Shown piece after piece: positions 58,733-64,000 of a stretch of DNA of 64,000 nucleotides; position 1 is the first letter of the stretch; the number at the start of each line of letters is the position of its first letter. The notes under the pieces are model-generated. The model did not search any database. It saw only the letters and a program-made list of their open reading frames with translations, and was not told where the DNA came from. The stretch is taken from assembly GCF_002591895.1 (NCBI RefSeq), contig NZ_NISX01000003.1, positions 203,732-267,731 of the forward strand, written 5' to 3'. This DNA is from Lacimicrobium alkaliphilum (GTDB lineage: Bacteria; Pseudomonadota; Gammaproteobacteria; Enterobacterales; Alteromonadaceae). The translations under genes were made by a program, and so were the position numbers.

Positions 58733-59134
58733 ATGAGATTAATGACGTTGACTCTATTTCTAGCTATTTCTGCTACAGCAATAGCCAGCGAGTACACTTT
58801 CGAATCATGGAGTAACAGTGGTAGTAAGTGTGTATTGCAGTTTAGCTCCGCTCCTAAGATTAATTGGGATGGCCAATCGAAACTTCCTCTGTCTATTGAA
58901 GATGTACGCGTTATTTTTAATGACTGGGCAAAGAAAACACTTGCATCGAGTGAACAGGCTCATGTTACAGCTTATGACTTATCATCCGTTGTGGCAGATG
59001 GAATGACACAAAACTACTGGGTGTTCAAAGTAAGATATACCGTGTTTAATAATAGCGAGCCGTCTGAAACCTTTAATAGAAAAGTGGCAATAGATTTATC
59101 TGGTCGAATAATTGAGGCTAAATGTGACATATAA
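58733..59134 (+). CDS. Cassette 3: secreted protein of unknown function
   Basis: A 133-residue protein with a signal peptide (1-18, ending Ala-Ile-Ala-Ser). The mature part has two cysteines (SGSKCVLQF and the C-terminal EAKCDI) that may form a disulfide. No family recognised. GGGAGGA precedes the ATG at 58733, so the longer frame starting in attC2 is rejected. The stop TAA is in the next R'' box. Confidence 0.68.
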   Translation: MRLMTLTLFLAISATAIASEYTFESWSNSGSKCVLQFSSAPKINWDGQSKLPLSIEDVRVIFNDWAKKTLASSEQAHVTAYDLSSVVADGMTQNYWVFKVRYTVFNNSEPSETFNRKVAIDLSGRIIEAKCDI

Positions 59135-59215
59135 CAACCCGTTTAACGCATGTGCCAGCAAACAGCGCTGGCACGGACTCGCAAACTACGCTCGCCCGTT
59201 AACGGTGCGTTATGC
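59129..59215 (+). other. attC site 3
   Basis: R'' ATATAAC at 59129-59135, R' GTTATGC at 59209-59215, 87 bases. Internal complementary stretches CCCGTTTAACG / CCGTTAACGG and a central GCCAGC-AAACA-GCGCTGGC hairpin support a folded attC. Confidence 0.85.
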
Positions 59216-59228
59216 ATAAGGATTCAGT

Positions 59229-59789
59229 ATGATAAAAAAATTGTCCCTGCTGTTAGTTGTTGCCTTGATCCCTACATTAGCCTGGTCGTATGCAAAGCCG
59301 TTTAGATTTATTCTCCCGCATTTAAACGGAGTGCAATGTAACGGCTCTGTTTGCGTCGAGGACCCAAATGACATGGGGCAGGCTATTGAGTTGTATGGCT
59401 CCGCCATAACAAACGTATCTGCTTCCGGCATAGCGCTCGAGACCAAACCAAAGTTTGTTTACTGCGCTACCACAGAGTGTTATCAGTCGTTCGGGGGCGG
59501 CAATGAACGGGCTATTTCTTATCCTTTTCTCGGTACAGTGATAGCGCCAGAATCGTGGCAAATCTACATTACTCAGCATGAGTTGGTTCATTGGTTTCAG
59601 TTTTTGGAAATTGGTTCGGTTTCGACCATGAGGAAACCTGAATGGTTTAGAGAGGGCATGGCGTATGTGTACAGCGGCGCACCAGAATCAGATATTCCTG
59701 AACACTACCTGCCCATCATGCAAAGATACAGAAAATGGCATTCAGACAAATCCTGGCCAGAAGTTATTCATCAAGCGAGGCAGCTCTGA
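59229..59789 (+). CDS. Cassette 4: secreted putative zinc metallopeptidase
   Basis: A 186-residue protein with a signal peptide (1-19). Four cysteines (QCNGSVC, YCATTEC) may form disulfides. The motif ITQHELVHWFQF carries HELVH, the HExxH zinc signature, and about 20 residues later WFREGMAYVYSG supplies a Glu that fits the third ligand of gluzincin peptidases. No named family is recognised. Whether it is active, and against what, is unknown. The start ATG has a weak ribosome site (AAGGATTC). It could be a plasmid or defence-type secreted protease, but this is a guess. Confidence 0.65.
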   Translation: MIKKLSLLLVVALIPTLAWSYAKPFRFILPHLNGVQCNGSVCVEDPNDMGQAIELYGSAITNVSASGIALETKPKFVYCATTECYQSFGGGNERAISYPFLGTVIAPESWQIYITQHELVHWFQFLEIGSVSTMRKPEWFREGMAYVYSGAPESDIPEHYLPIMQRYRKWHSDKSWPEVIHQARQL

Positions 59790-59792
59790 CAT

Positions 59793-59867
59793 GCATAACC
59801 AGGCAATTAACTACGCGCCTGCGGCGCCGGACGCTCGTACCTCGCGCCGGTTATTGCGGCGTTAAGT
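59793..59867 (+). other. attC site 4
   Basis: R'' GCATAAC at 59793-59799, R' GTTAAGT at 59861-59867, 75 bases. Arms CAGGCAATTAACTACGCGC and GCGCCGGTTATTGCGGCG have inverted complementarity. Confidence 0.85.
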
Positions 59868-59882
59868 GTTTAAGGAAGAATA

Positions 59883-60305
59883 GTGCAATTTCTCAAAAAA
59901 CTGTTCGGAAAAAAGGAAGAGCCGGAATCCACAGTCACCATTGAGTGTGCCGGTTCTTTGGAGTGGGATGCCGAATCGGATTACTGGGTTGGTACACACA
60001 GCGGAACAACAATAAGTGTTGCATACGATGGCCTCTCCAAGCCAAATGAAGATTTGGCACGGTTTGTCACTCAAACCATCGGGCAACAGAACTTTCTCGA
60101 AAACACAGTTTCCGAAATTAAGTCAGTAGCTAGAGCTCAGTACCCGGAGAATAGGCACCCCGAAATCGAAGAGCTCCGGGCAAAGGATGTTGTTTTCCAA
60201 GATCCGAACTTCATCCTTATCCAATTTTTTGGTCCTGAGGACCACGAACCGTTTTGGTTCGCCGAAATACATGGCAGCAAAATTTTCGTTGGCTGCGATA
60301 CATAA
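59883..60305 (+). CDS. Cassette 5: unknown soluble protein
   Basis: A 140-residue cytoplasmic protein. A basic N terminus (MQFLKKLFGKKEEPE) is followed by a compact region rich in Glu, Phe and Trp (FILIQFFGPEDHEPFWFAEIHGSK). No family recognised. It starts at GTG with AAGGAAG upstream and ends three codons before attC5. Confidence 0.62.
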   Translation: MQFLKKLFGKKEEPESTVTIECAGSLEWDAESDYWVGTHSGTTISVAYDGLSKPNEDLARFVTQTIGQQNFLENTVSEIKSVARAQYPENRHPEIEELRAKDVVFQDPNFILIQFFGPEDHEPFWFAEIHGSKIFVGCDT

Positions 60306-60307
60306 AC

Positions 60308-60391
60308 ACTTAACAAGTCGATCAAGTACGTTCCGGCCGTTGGCCTCCACCGGACGCCCTGTACAGGGCGCCGCTTATCTTTGCGTTAAAA
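60308..60391 (+). other. attC site 5
   Basis: R'' ACTTAAC at 60308-60314, R' GTTAAAA at 60385-60391, 84 bases. CCGGCCGTTGGCC and GGCGCC give internal pairing. Confidence 0.8.
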
Positions 60392-60398
60392 CCTTACT

Positions 60399-60860
60399 AT
60401 GACTGAGCTTAAGTACCAAGATCTGGATCTGCATAATGATCAGGATGTTGCAGAGGTAGCGAAGATCCACTGCGAAGCTCCAGGAGAATGGGTTCCTGAC
60501 CACTCCTATGCTGACGACTCCGTGGCTCGGGCGGTAGAGAATCTGCGGAGCTCAAAGCACTGTTCCTACGTTGTACTTGCTCGGCGCACAGATGATCGGA
60601 TAGTAGGCATGCATTGGGTTCAGATTGAAGCTCGATCTGAGGCCAAATTTGGAAACATTTTCTCACTTTGGGTGCATCCAAAATATCGGCAGCAGGGTGT
60701 GGCCACACGGCTTAAGGAACTGGCAGAATTCTGGCTACGCAGCAACGAAGTTAGCGAAATTCGGACAAATGTATACTTAGAAAACAGAAGAATGATGGCG
60801 CTAAACGAAAAGCTAGGCTACAAGGTAGTACTTGTGGGCATGTCAAAGCAGCTCAAGTAG
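60399..60860 (+). CDS. Cassette 6: GNAT family N-acetyltransferase
   Basis: A 153-residue GNAT acetyltransferase. The acetyl-CoA loop is HPKYRQQGVATRLKELAEFW (Q/R-x-x-G-x-A), about residues 91-110, after the beta-4 segment NIFSLWVHP. The C-terminal ENRRMMALNEKLGYKVVL is also typical. Substrate unknown: it could act on a protein, a polyamine, an antibiotic or a toxin. Acetyltransferases are frequent cassette genes. Confidence 0.85.
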   Translation: MTELKYQDLDLHNDQDVAEVAKIHCEAPGEWVPDHSYADDSVARAVENLRSSKHCSYVVLARRTDDRIVGMHWVQIEARSEAKFGNIFSLWVHPKYRQQGVATRLKELAEFWLRSNEVSEIRTNVYLENRRMMALNEKLGYKVVLVGMSKQLK

Positions 60861-60872
60861 CGTCGCTTCCAG

Positions 60873-60956
60873 TTTTAACAAGGCAAGGCACGGCGACGGC
60901 TTCTTCGTTCCGGCTTCGCCTACACTACAAAGCCGCGCGTGCTTGCGGCGTTAGGG
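60873..60956 (+). other. attC site 6
   Basis: R'' TTTTAAC at 60873-60879, R' GTTAGGG at 60950-60956, 84 bases, with AAGGCAAGGCACGGCG and the complementary CGCGTGCTTGCGGCG stem. Confidence 0.8.
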
Positions 60957-60974
60957 AAAATCGCGAGCTAACTT

Positions 60975-61346
60975 ATGGATAATCTAAGCGAATTTTTGAT
61001 AGGTCTAGAATTGCGCCTCCACACGAAAGAAGTCAGATCTTGTCGTGACTCGCTAAACGAGCTTCTGGCAGATGAATTCAGGGAAATAGGCGCTAGTGGA
61101 CAATACTTTGGGAAGCAGGAGGTTCTTGAGCACTTGCCCGAGGAAGATGGCATTTCAATTGAGGCCAGCGAATTCGAAGTCAGGGAGCTTTCACACGATA
61201 TTGTTCATATTACCTACAAATCGAACTTAATTGGGAAAGGTGGTAACTTAATCCGAACCAGCTATCGGACATCGGTGTGGAAGCAGAGTGAATCAAGGTG
61301 GCAAATGGTTTTCCACCAAGGGACGGTGACTACATTAAAGCCCTAA
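60975..61346 (+). CDS. Cassette 7: NTF2-like (DUF4440) protein
   Basis: A 123-residue protein with the NTF2-like fold, DUF4440/SnoaL type: a helix pair (RSCRDSLNELLADEFREIG, about 22-40) and a beta sheet ending RWQMVFHQGTVTT. These proteins bind small molecules or act as weak hydrolases; no substrate is evident. Its TAA stop lies in the following R'' box. Confidence 0.75.
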   Translation: MDNLSEFLIGLELRLHTKEVRSCRDSLNELLADEFREIGASGQYFGKQEVLEHLPEEDGISIEASEFEVRELSHDIVHITYKSNLIGKGGNLIRTSYRTSVWKQSESRWQMVFHQGTVTTLKP

Positions 61347-61440
61347 CAAACACATCATGTCGCCACTTCGTGGCTCGGACGGCTTACATTTCGCTCGTTC
61401 CTCGCTACATTTCAGCCGCCGCATATGTGCGGCGTTATGT
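61341..61440 (+). other. attC site 7
   Basis: R'' CCCTAAC at 61341-61347, R' GTTATGT at 61434-61440, 100 bases. The CGCTCGTTCCTCGCTACATTTCAGCCGCC arm and the ATCATGTCGCC start give inverted pairing with GCATATGTGCGG. Confidence 0.82.
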
Positions 61441-61455
61441 TCGTAAGGAGTGTCA

Positions 61456-61923
61456 GTGGAATCATCAGAGCTGAACAGGCTGCTTGCTGAGGAGTATTTG
61501 CACCTCCAAAGCGTAATCGAAGAGTTCGATTCGAAGGCGCTCACTATAAAAGCGTGGAGCGTTACTTTTAGTCTCGCAGCGCTGGGTGCTGCATATGCGG
61601 CAAAGGCTTCCTCAATTCTATTGGTAGCCTCGGCAAGTGCTCTGCTGTTTTGGTTGTTGGAAGGATATTGGAAAACATTTCAATATGCATATTACCAACA
61701 CGCCGGTGAATTAGAGGCACACTTTGCCGGAGAAAAAGACCAAGCCGTAGCGATGCAGATCGGCAGAACATGGTACAAGAGATGGAAGGCGGGAGGCGGC
61801 CGCCTGCTAATACGCATTATGTTTTGGCCGCATGTTGCGCTTCCCCATCTGGCAGCAACTATCTTCGGCTTGTTGCTTTATGCTCTGCACGTGGCGGGGC
61901 TCATCCCCGTAAGCAGGCCATGA
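61456..61923 (+). CDS. Cassette 8: membrane protein with coiled N terminus
   Basis: A 155-residue protein. An N-terminal helix (about 1-28) is followed by two adjacent membrane helices (about 31-50 and 53-70), a long basic cytoplasmic segment and a third helix (about 125-148). This layout recalls SLATT-like small membrane effectors, but no family match is certain. The GTG at 61456 is used because AAGGAG ends 5 bases before it; the GTG at 61450 lies inside that site. Confidence 0.6.
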   Translation: MESSELNRLLAEEYLHLQSVIEEFDSKALTIKAWSVTFSLAALGAAYAAKASSILLVASASALLFWLLEGYWKTFQYAYYQHAGELEAHFAGEKDQAVAMQIGRTWYKRWKAGGGRLLIRIMFWPHVALPHLAATIFGLLLYALHVAGLIPVSRP

Positions 61924-61926
61924 GCA

Positions 61927-62013
61927 ACATAACAAGCGCATACACTCGGACCATCAGAAGCGCCGCTCGTTCCTCGCTCTGCTTTTGATGTCCGGTGATG
62001 CTCAGCGTTAAGC
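61927..62013 (+). other. attC site 8
   Basis: R'' ACATAAC at 61927-61933, R' GTTAAGC at 62007-62013, 87 bases. Central pairing is between CAGAAGCGCCGCTCG and the TCCTCGCTCTGCTTTTG stretch. Confidence 0.82.
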
Positions 62014-62037
62014 ACTATTGGAAACTACGAGTACAAA

Positions 62038-62430
62038 ATGGAAGAAGAAAACTCTCAAGAATGGAAAGATTTAAGAGCTAGAGTCGATACACTCTCAAAT
62101 TCAATTTTTTTACTTTCCAGTGGGGCAATTTCATTTTCAGCCACAGCGCTTATTAATGCAAAATCATCCGAACATATAAACATTATTTCTAGCACGCAAG
62201 ATAATGCTGTCATCTCATGGTATTTACTACTTGGGTCAATAATTCTATTCGTGCTATTAAAGACCCATTTAGTAGTTCAGGCTTATGCTAGGCTTAATAA
62301 TCTTAAATGGTATTCAAATGTGCTCATTACAAATAAAATTGGCTGGGGTCTGGGTTCCTTAGGTTTAAGTTTATTCTTTGCGGGTCTAGTTATGTTGGTT
62401 CGCATTTCTGCACAGGTACTAAATGCTTAA
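62038..62430 (+). CDS. Cassette 9: small membrane protein, A+T-rich gene
   Basis: A 130-residue protein with an acidic N-terminal helix (EEENSQEWKDLRARVDTLSN) and three membrane helices (about 18-40, 57-75, 98-120). No recognised family. The gene is clearly richer in A and T than the core genes of this window, a sign of foreign origin. The stop TAA lies in the R'' box. Confidence 0.65.
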   Translation: MEEENSQEWKDLRARVDTLSNSIFLLSSGAISFSATALINAKSSEHINIISSTQDNAVISWYLLLGSIILFVLLKTHLVVQAYARLNNLKWYSNVLITNKIGWGLGSLGLSLFFAGLVMLVRISAQVLNA

Positions 62431-62529
62431 CAAGTGCAGCTTGCCGGACTTGGGCAAACTGTCACCTTTTGTGCAAAAATACGCACAAAAGCCGCCACTT
62501 TACCCAAGCCGCAACTGCAGGCGTTATAA
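62425..62529 (+). other. attC site 9
   Basis: R'' GCTTAAC at 62425-62431, R' GTTATAA at 62523-62529, 105 bases. Long arms: AAGTGCAGCTTGCCGG / the CCGCAACTGCAGGC end, with GGCAAACTGTCACCTTTTGTGC complementary to GCACAAAAGCCGCC. Confidence 0.85.
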
Positions 62530-62547
62530 GTCAAAAGGATCGACAGC

Positions 62548-62895
62548 GTGCTGAGTCGCACAGGTATCGGAAAACTGAATGCCATCAGCGTCTACTTCGC
62601 TTGGGCGATGCTATTGATCTGCGGGTTTTACTTTGTCTATGCACTGGCAACTGAGGGTGGAAGTGAAAGCACGTTGCTCAGGTTGTTTTATGGGTTCCTG
62701 ATTTTCGGGGTAGTGCATTTCGTTTTGGCGTTTTTCGTGCGCTGTCCGCACTGTAATCGATGTCTCACAATCCAAACTTTCAAGCAGCCTCACCCAGCAT
62801 CAAGCGGTAATTGGGCGTCGGTAGTTGCAAAATGGTTTAGTGGTTCAATTGTGTGCATCCATTGTGGGGGCAGAGTTGATACCAAAAACTTATAA
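62548..62895 (+). CDS. Cassette 10: two-helix membrane protein with a zinc-ribbon tail
   Basis: A 115-residue protein. Two membrane helices (about 12-33 and 43-64) precede a cytoplasmic region with CPHCNRC and CIHC, four cysteines spaced as a zinc ribbon. Family unrecognised. It starts at GTG with AAAAGGA 8 bases upstream. Its TAA stop lies in the R'' box of attC10. Confidence 0.65.
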   Translation: MLSRTGIGKLNAISVYFAWAMLLICGFYFVYALATEGGSESTLLRLFYGFLIFGVVHFVLAFFVRCPHCNRCLTIQTFKQPHPASSGNWASVVAKWFSGSIVCIHCGGRVDTKNL

Positions 62896-62947
62896 CAAGT
62901 CACGGAAGGCGGACGCGTGAGACGCGCCGCTTCGTTCAGCGTTATGT
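62890..62947 (+). other. attC site 10
   Basis: R'' TTATAAC at 62890-62896, R' GTTATGT at 62941-62947, 58 bases: the shortest attC in the array, with a compact stem (GGCGGACGCGT / ACGCGCCGC). Confidence 0.8.
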
Positions 62948-62967
62948 AGCACGAAGGATTCGTAGTC

Positions 62968-63153
62968 ATGAGTAAGCAAAAAGCTTTTTGGTTAATATGG
63001 ATATCTTTTACTTTATTTATAATTGTGTTTTTCTCAGCTGTTGGTGAGTTAAAGCAAATTGATTTTGGCAAATCCATCCTTTTAACTATTATACCTTTAG
63101 CTTGTGCATATCCAATTTATCGTTGGGTAAAAAGTAACGATGATTTTAAGTAA
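62968..63153 (+). CDS. Cassette 11: tiny two-helix membrane protein
   Basis: A 61-residue protein with two hydrophobic helices (about 7-24 and 36-53) and a charged C terminus (WVKSNDDFK). No family recognised. GAAGGA lies upstream. The gene is A+T-rich and one of the smallest cassettes. Such tiny membrane proteins can be toxins, but there is no antitoxin seen. Confidence 0.6.
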   Translation: MSKQKAFWLIWISFTLFIIVFFSAVGELKQIDFGKSILLTIIPLACAYPIYRWVKSNDDFK

Positions 63154-63159
63154 CAAGCT

Positions 63160-63234
63160 ACATAACAAAAACATCAACTGGAAAACTACTCGCTGTAAAG
63201 CGCTCGTATTTTCCAGTTATATTAAGCGTTATGG
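63160..63234 (+). other. attC site 11
   Basis: R'' ACATAAC at 63160-63166, R' GTTATGG at 63228-63234, 75 bases, with AACTGGAAAACTACTCGC / GCTCGTATTTTCCAGTT arms. The TTA of R' is also the stop codon of the minus-strand YoeB gene. Confidence 0.85.
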
Positions 63235-63501
63235 CTTTTGATCGTAGTGGCCGCCGATGGCAAAAATATAGACATATCGATCGTCAAACTTGTAAATGAC
63301 ACGATCCTTTTGCGAAAGTCGGCGGGACCAGAAACCGGAAAGGCTGTGCTTTAGTTGTTCAGGTTTACCAAGACCCGTTGCTGGGTCGGCACGAAGCATC
63401 TCTTTCAGTAGCTTGCAAAGCGCCTTGTGCAGCTTCTTGTCCTTTTCACGAAGCTGCTCATACGTAGCCCAAGTGCTGCCTTCAAAGACGAGTGATCTCA
63501 T
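63229..63501 (-). CDS. yoeB: Cassette 12: YoeB/Txe family toxin
   Basis: A 90-residue ribosome-dependent mRNA interferase. GFWSRRLSQKDRVIYKF and the C-terminal GGHYD carry the catalytic Arg and His of YoeB, and the conserved Glu is in KPEQL. It is cotranscribed after, and overlaps by 20 bases, the antitoxin gene. The pair runs opposite to all other cassettes, with its own promoter, as is common for toxin-antitoxin cassettes thought to stabilise long arrays. Stop TAA is formed by the attC11 R' box. Confidence 0.9.
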   Translation of the reverse strand: MRSLVFEGSTWATYEQLREKDKKLHKALCKLLKEMLRADPATGLGKPEQLKHSLSGFWSRRLSQKDRVIYKFDDRYVYIFAIGGHYDQKP

Positions 63502-63754
63502 TGATTTCCTCTTCCTTGGGGGCGTATCCAGTGCCCTGGGTGTGGGTAGCTGCAGACTCTGCCAATTGGCGCATCAGGCTGTTATTCTGAAGCACATACA
63601 GGGTTTCTTGCTCCCGCTCCCAGTCGTCGGCGCTCATTACCACGAACGCTTCACCGGACCGGCGAGTCACTTTCAGTGGGGTATGATTGCTAACTGCCTG
63701 TTCTACAAAGGATTTTAGGTTGTCTCTGAATCGGTTTACACTAACAGAGTCCAT
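63482..63754 (-). CDS. yefM: Cassette 12: YefM/Phd family antitoxin
   Basis: A 90-residue antitoxin. The N-terminal half (SVNRFRDNLKSFVEQAVSNHTPLKVTRRSGEAFVVMS) is the YefM/Phd DNA-binding fold; the C-terminal half should neutralise YoeB. The ATG at 63754 is chosen because GAGGTGA lies 8 bases upstream; a GTG at 63763 overlaps that site. An operator palindrome overlaps the promoter, so the pair probably represses itself. Confidence 0.9.
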   Translation of the reverse strand: MDSVSVNRFRDNLKSFVEQAVSNHTPLKVTRRSGEAFVVMSADDWEREQETLYVLQNNSLMRQLAESAATHTQGTGYAPKEEEINEITRL

Positions 63755-63766
63755 ATGGCTCACCTC

Positions 63767-63791
63767 AAATGTACGGTAACTCCGTACATTT
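63767..63791. promoter_or_regulatory. Operator of the yefM-yoeB pair
   Basis: A perfect inverted repeat of 10 bases (AAATGTACGG / CCGTACATTT) separated by 5 bases. It overlaps the -10 element and ends just before the ribosome site. The core TGTACG / CGTACA resembles the TGTACA sites bound by YefM. Confidence 0.8.
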
Positions 63792-63816
63792 TAGCGAGTA
63801 AGCCATAACAAATCAA
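63788..63816 (-). promoter_or_regulatory. Promoter of yefM-yoeB
   Basis: On the minus strand, -35 TTGATT (63816-63811) and -10 TAAAAT (63793-63788) have an exact 17-base spacer. The spacer spans the R'' box of attC12. Confidence 0.65.
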
Positions 63817-63902
63817 TGATGTTCGCCACAGCAAGCTGTGGCCGGACAGCCCCTCCGTCGCTTGCGCTCCTCCAGGGCTGCCGCATATTGAGGGCGTTAT
63901 GC
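63803..63902 (+). other. attC site 12
   Basis: R'' CCATAAC at 63803-63809, R' GTTATGC at 63896-63902, 100 bases. Internal hairpin GCCACAGC-AA-GCTGTGGC, and GGACAGCCC with the reverse GGGCTGCC. Confidence 0.85.
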
Positions 63903-63904
63903 AT

Positions 63905-64000
63905 ATGTTTGAAGCTGTTGTAGTACGGAAACACAAATCAAATTACCCAAATCCGGTCAGTTTTGTAGCCGGTGACGCGCTGCTGGTAGGAGAGAGGGAT
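63905..64000 (+). CDS. Cassette 13: SH3-like domain protein, 3' end cut off
   Basis: The first 32 codons of an open frame beginning just after attC12: MFEAVVVRKHKSN and the FVAGDALLVGERD segment resemble the opening of the SH3-variant proteins often found in cassettes (a strand, then a Gly-Asp turn). The rest lies outside the window, so the assignment is tentative. Confidence 0.5.
   Translation, partial: MFEAVVVRKHKSNYPNPVSFVAGDALLVGERD

Overview
The window is a 64 kb piece of a gammaproteobacterial chromosome. Gene content and order point to the Alteromonadales, probably Alteromonadaceae. Supporting landmarks are ubiD-fre, EnvZ/OmpR, HslVU, PriA followed by a FtsN-like SPOR protein, a phosphoribulokinase next to a YhfA-like OsmC protein, an MJ1255-type glycosyltransferase and a complete hut pathway. 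The genus is inferred from general resemblance and was not tested. No rRNA, tRNA, CRISPR array, prophage or insertion sequence was recognised.

1-57 kb is mostly core genome. 0.1-4 kb: fre, ubiD, small conserved proteins and ubiK. 4-9 kb: a GlxA-type regulator, a pseudo-receiver, a cytochrome c and a 957-residue GGDEF/EAL protein. 9-13.4 kb: ribA, a GAF protein, fbp, mpl and ubiX (UbiX makes the prenylated flavin that UbiD uses). 13.5-16.3 kb: gabD-gabT. 16.5-18.4 kb: a ribokinase and nucleoside hydrolase pair for nucleoside salvage. 18.4-27.6 kb: a patatin, an M20 hydrolase, malic enzyme, rpmE, priA, a SPOR protein and glutamate dehydrogenase. 27.8-31.7 kb: a minus-strand cluster rraA-arginase family/hutG-racemase-lipoprotein-sulfurtransferase. 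32-38.5 kb: PAP2, a glycosyltransferase, a RimB/RimK/deacylase cluster, a GGDEF protein and a membrane protein. 38.9-44 kb: a paired M16 protease operon and envZ/ompR. 44-48 kb: OsmC, prk and hslVU. 48.4-53.8 kb: hutHUC with divergent hutI around a HutC-type operator. 54-56 kb: a lipoprotein amidohydrolase.

56.5-64 kb is a chromosomal integron, the main accessory region. It has a minus-strand intI with a near-consensus LexA box in its promoter, an attI core, and a cassette array that runs off the window: twelve complete cassettes separated by twelve attC sites, plus the start of a thirteenth. The cassettes encode mostly unknown small proteins, including five small membrane proteins, a secreted protein with an HExxH motif, a GNAT acetyltransferase, an NTF2-like protein and a reverse-oriented YefM/YoeB toxin-antitoxin pair with its own promoter and operator. 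Several cassette stop codons are formed by the attC core boxes.

The core part also carries several families of palindromic repeats. These include GTAG-headed REP hairpins, long CACAGAG imperfect palindromes and composite repeats, packed mainly into gaps between convergent genes. One REP supplies the stop codon of hslU, and another encodes the C-terminal tail of the malic enzyme. Inverted copies of two repeat types bracket the hut locus.
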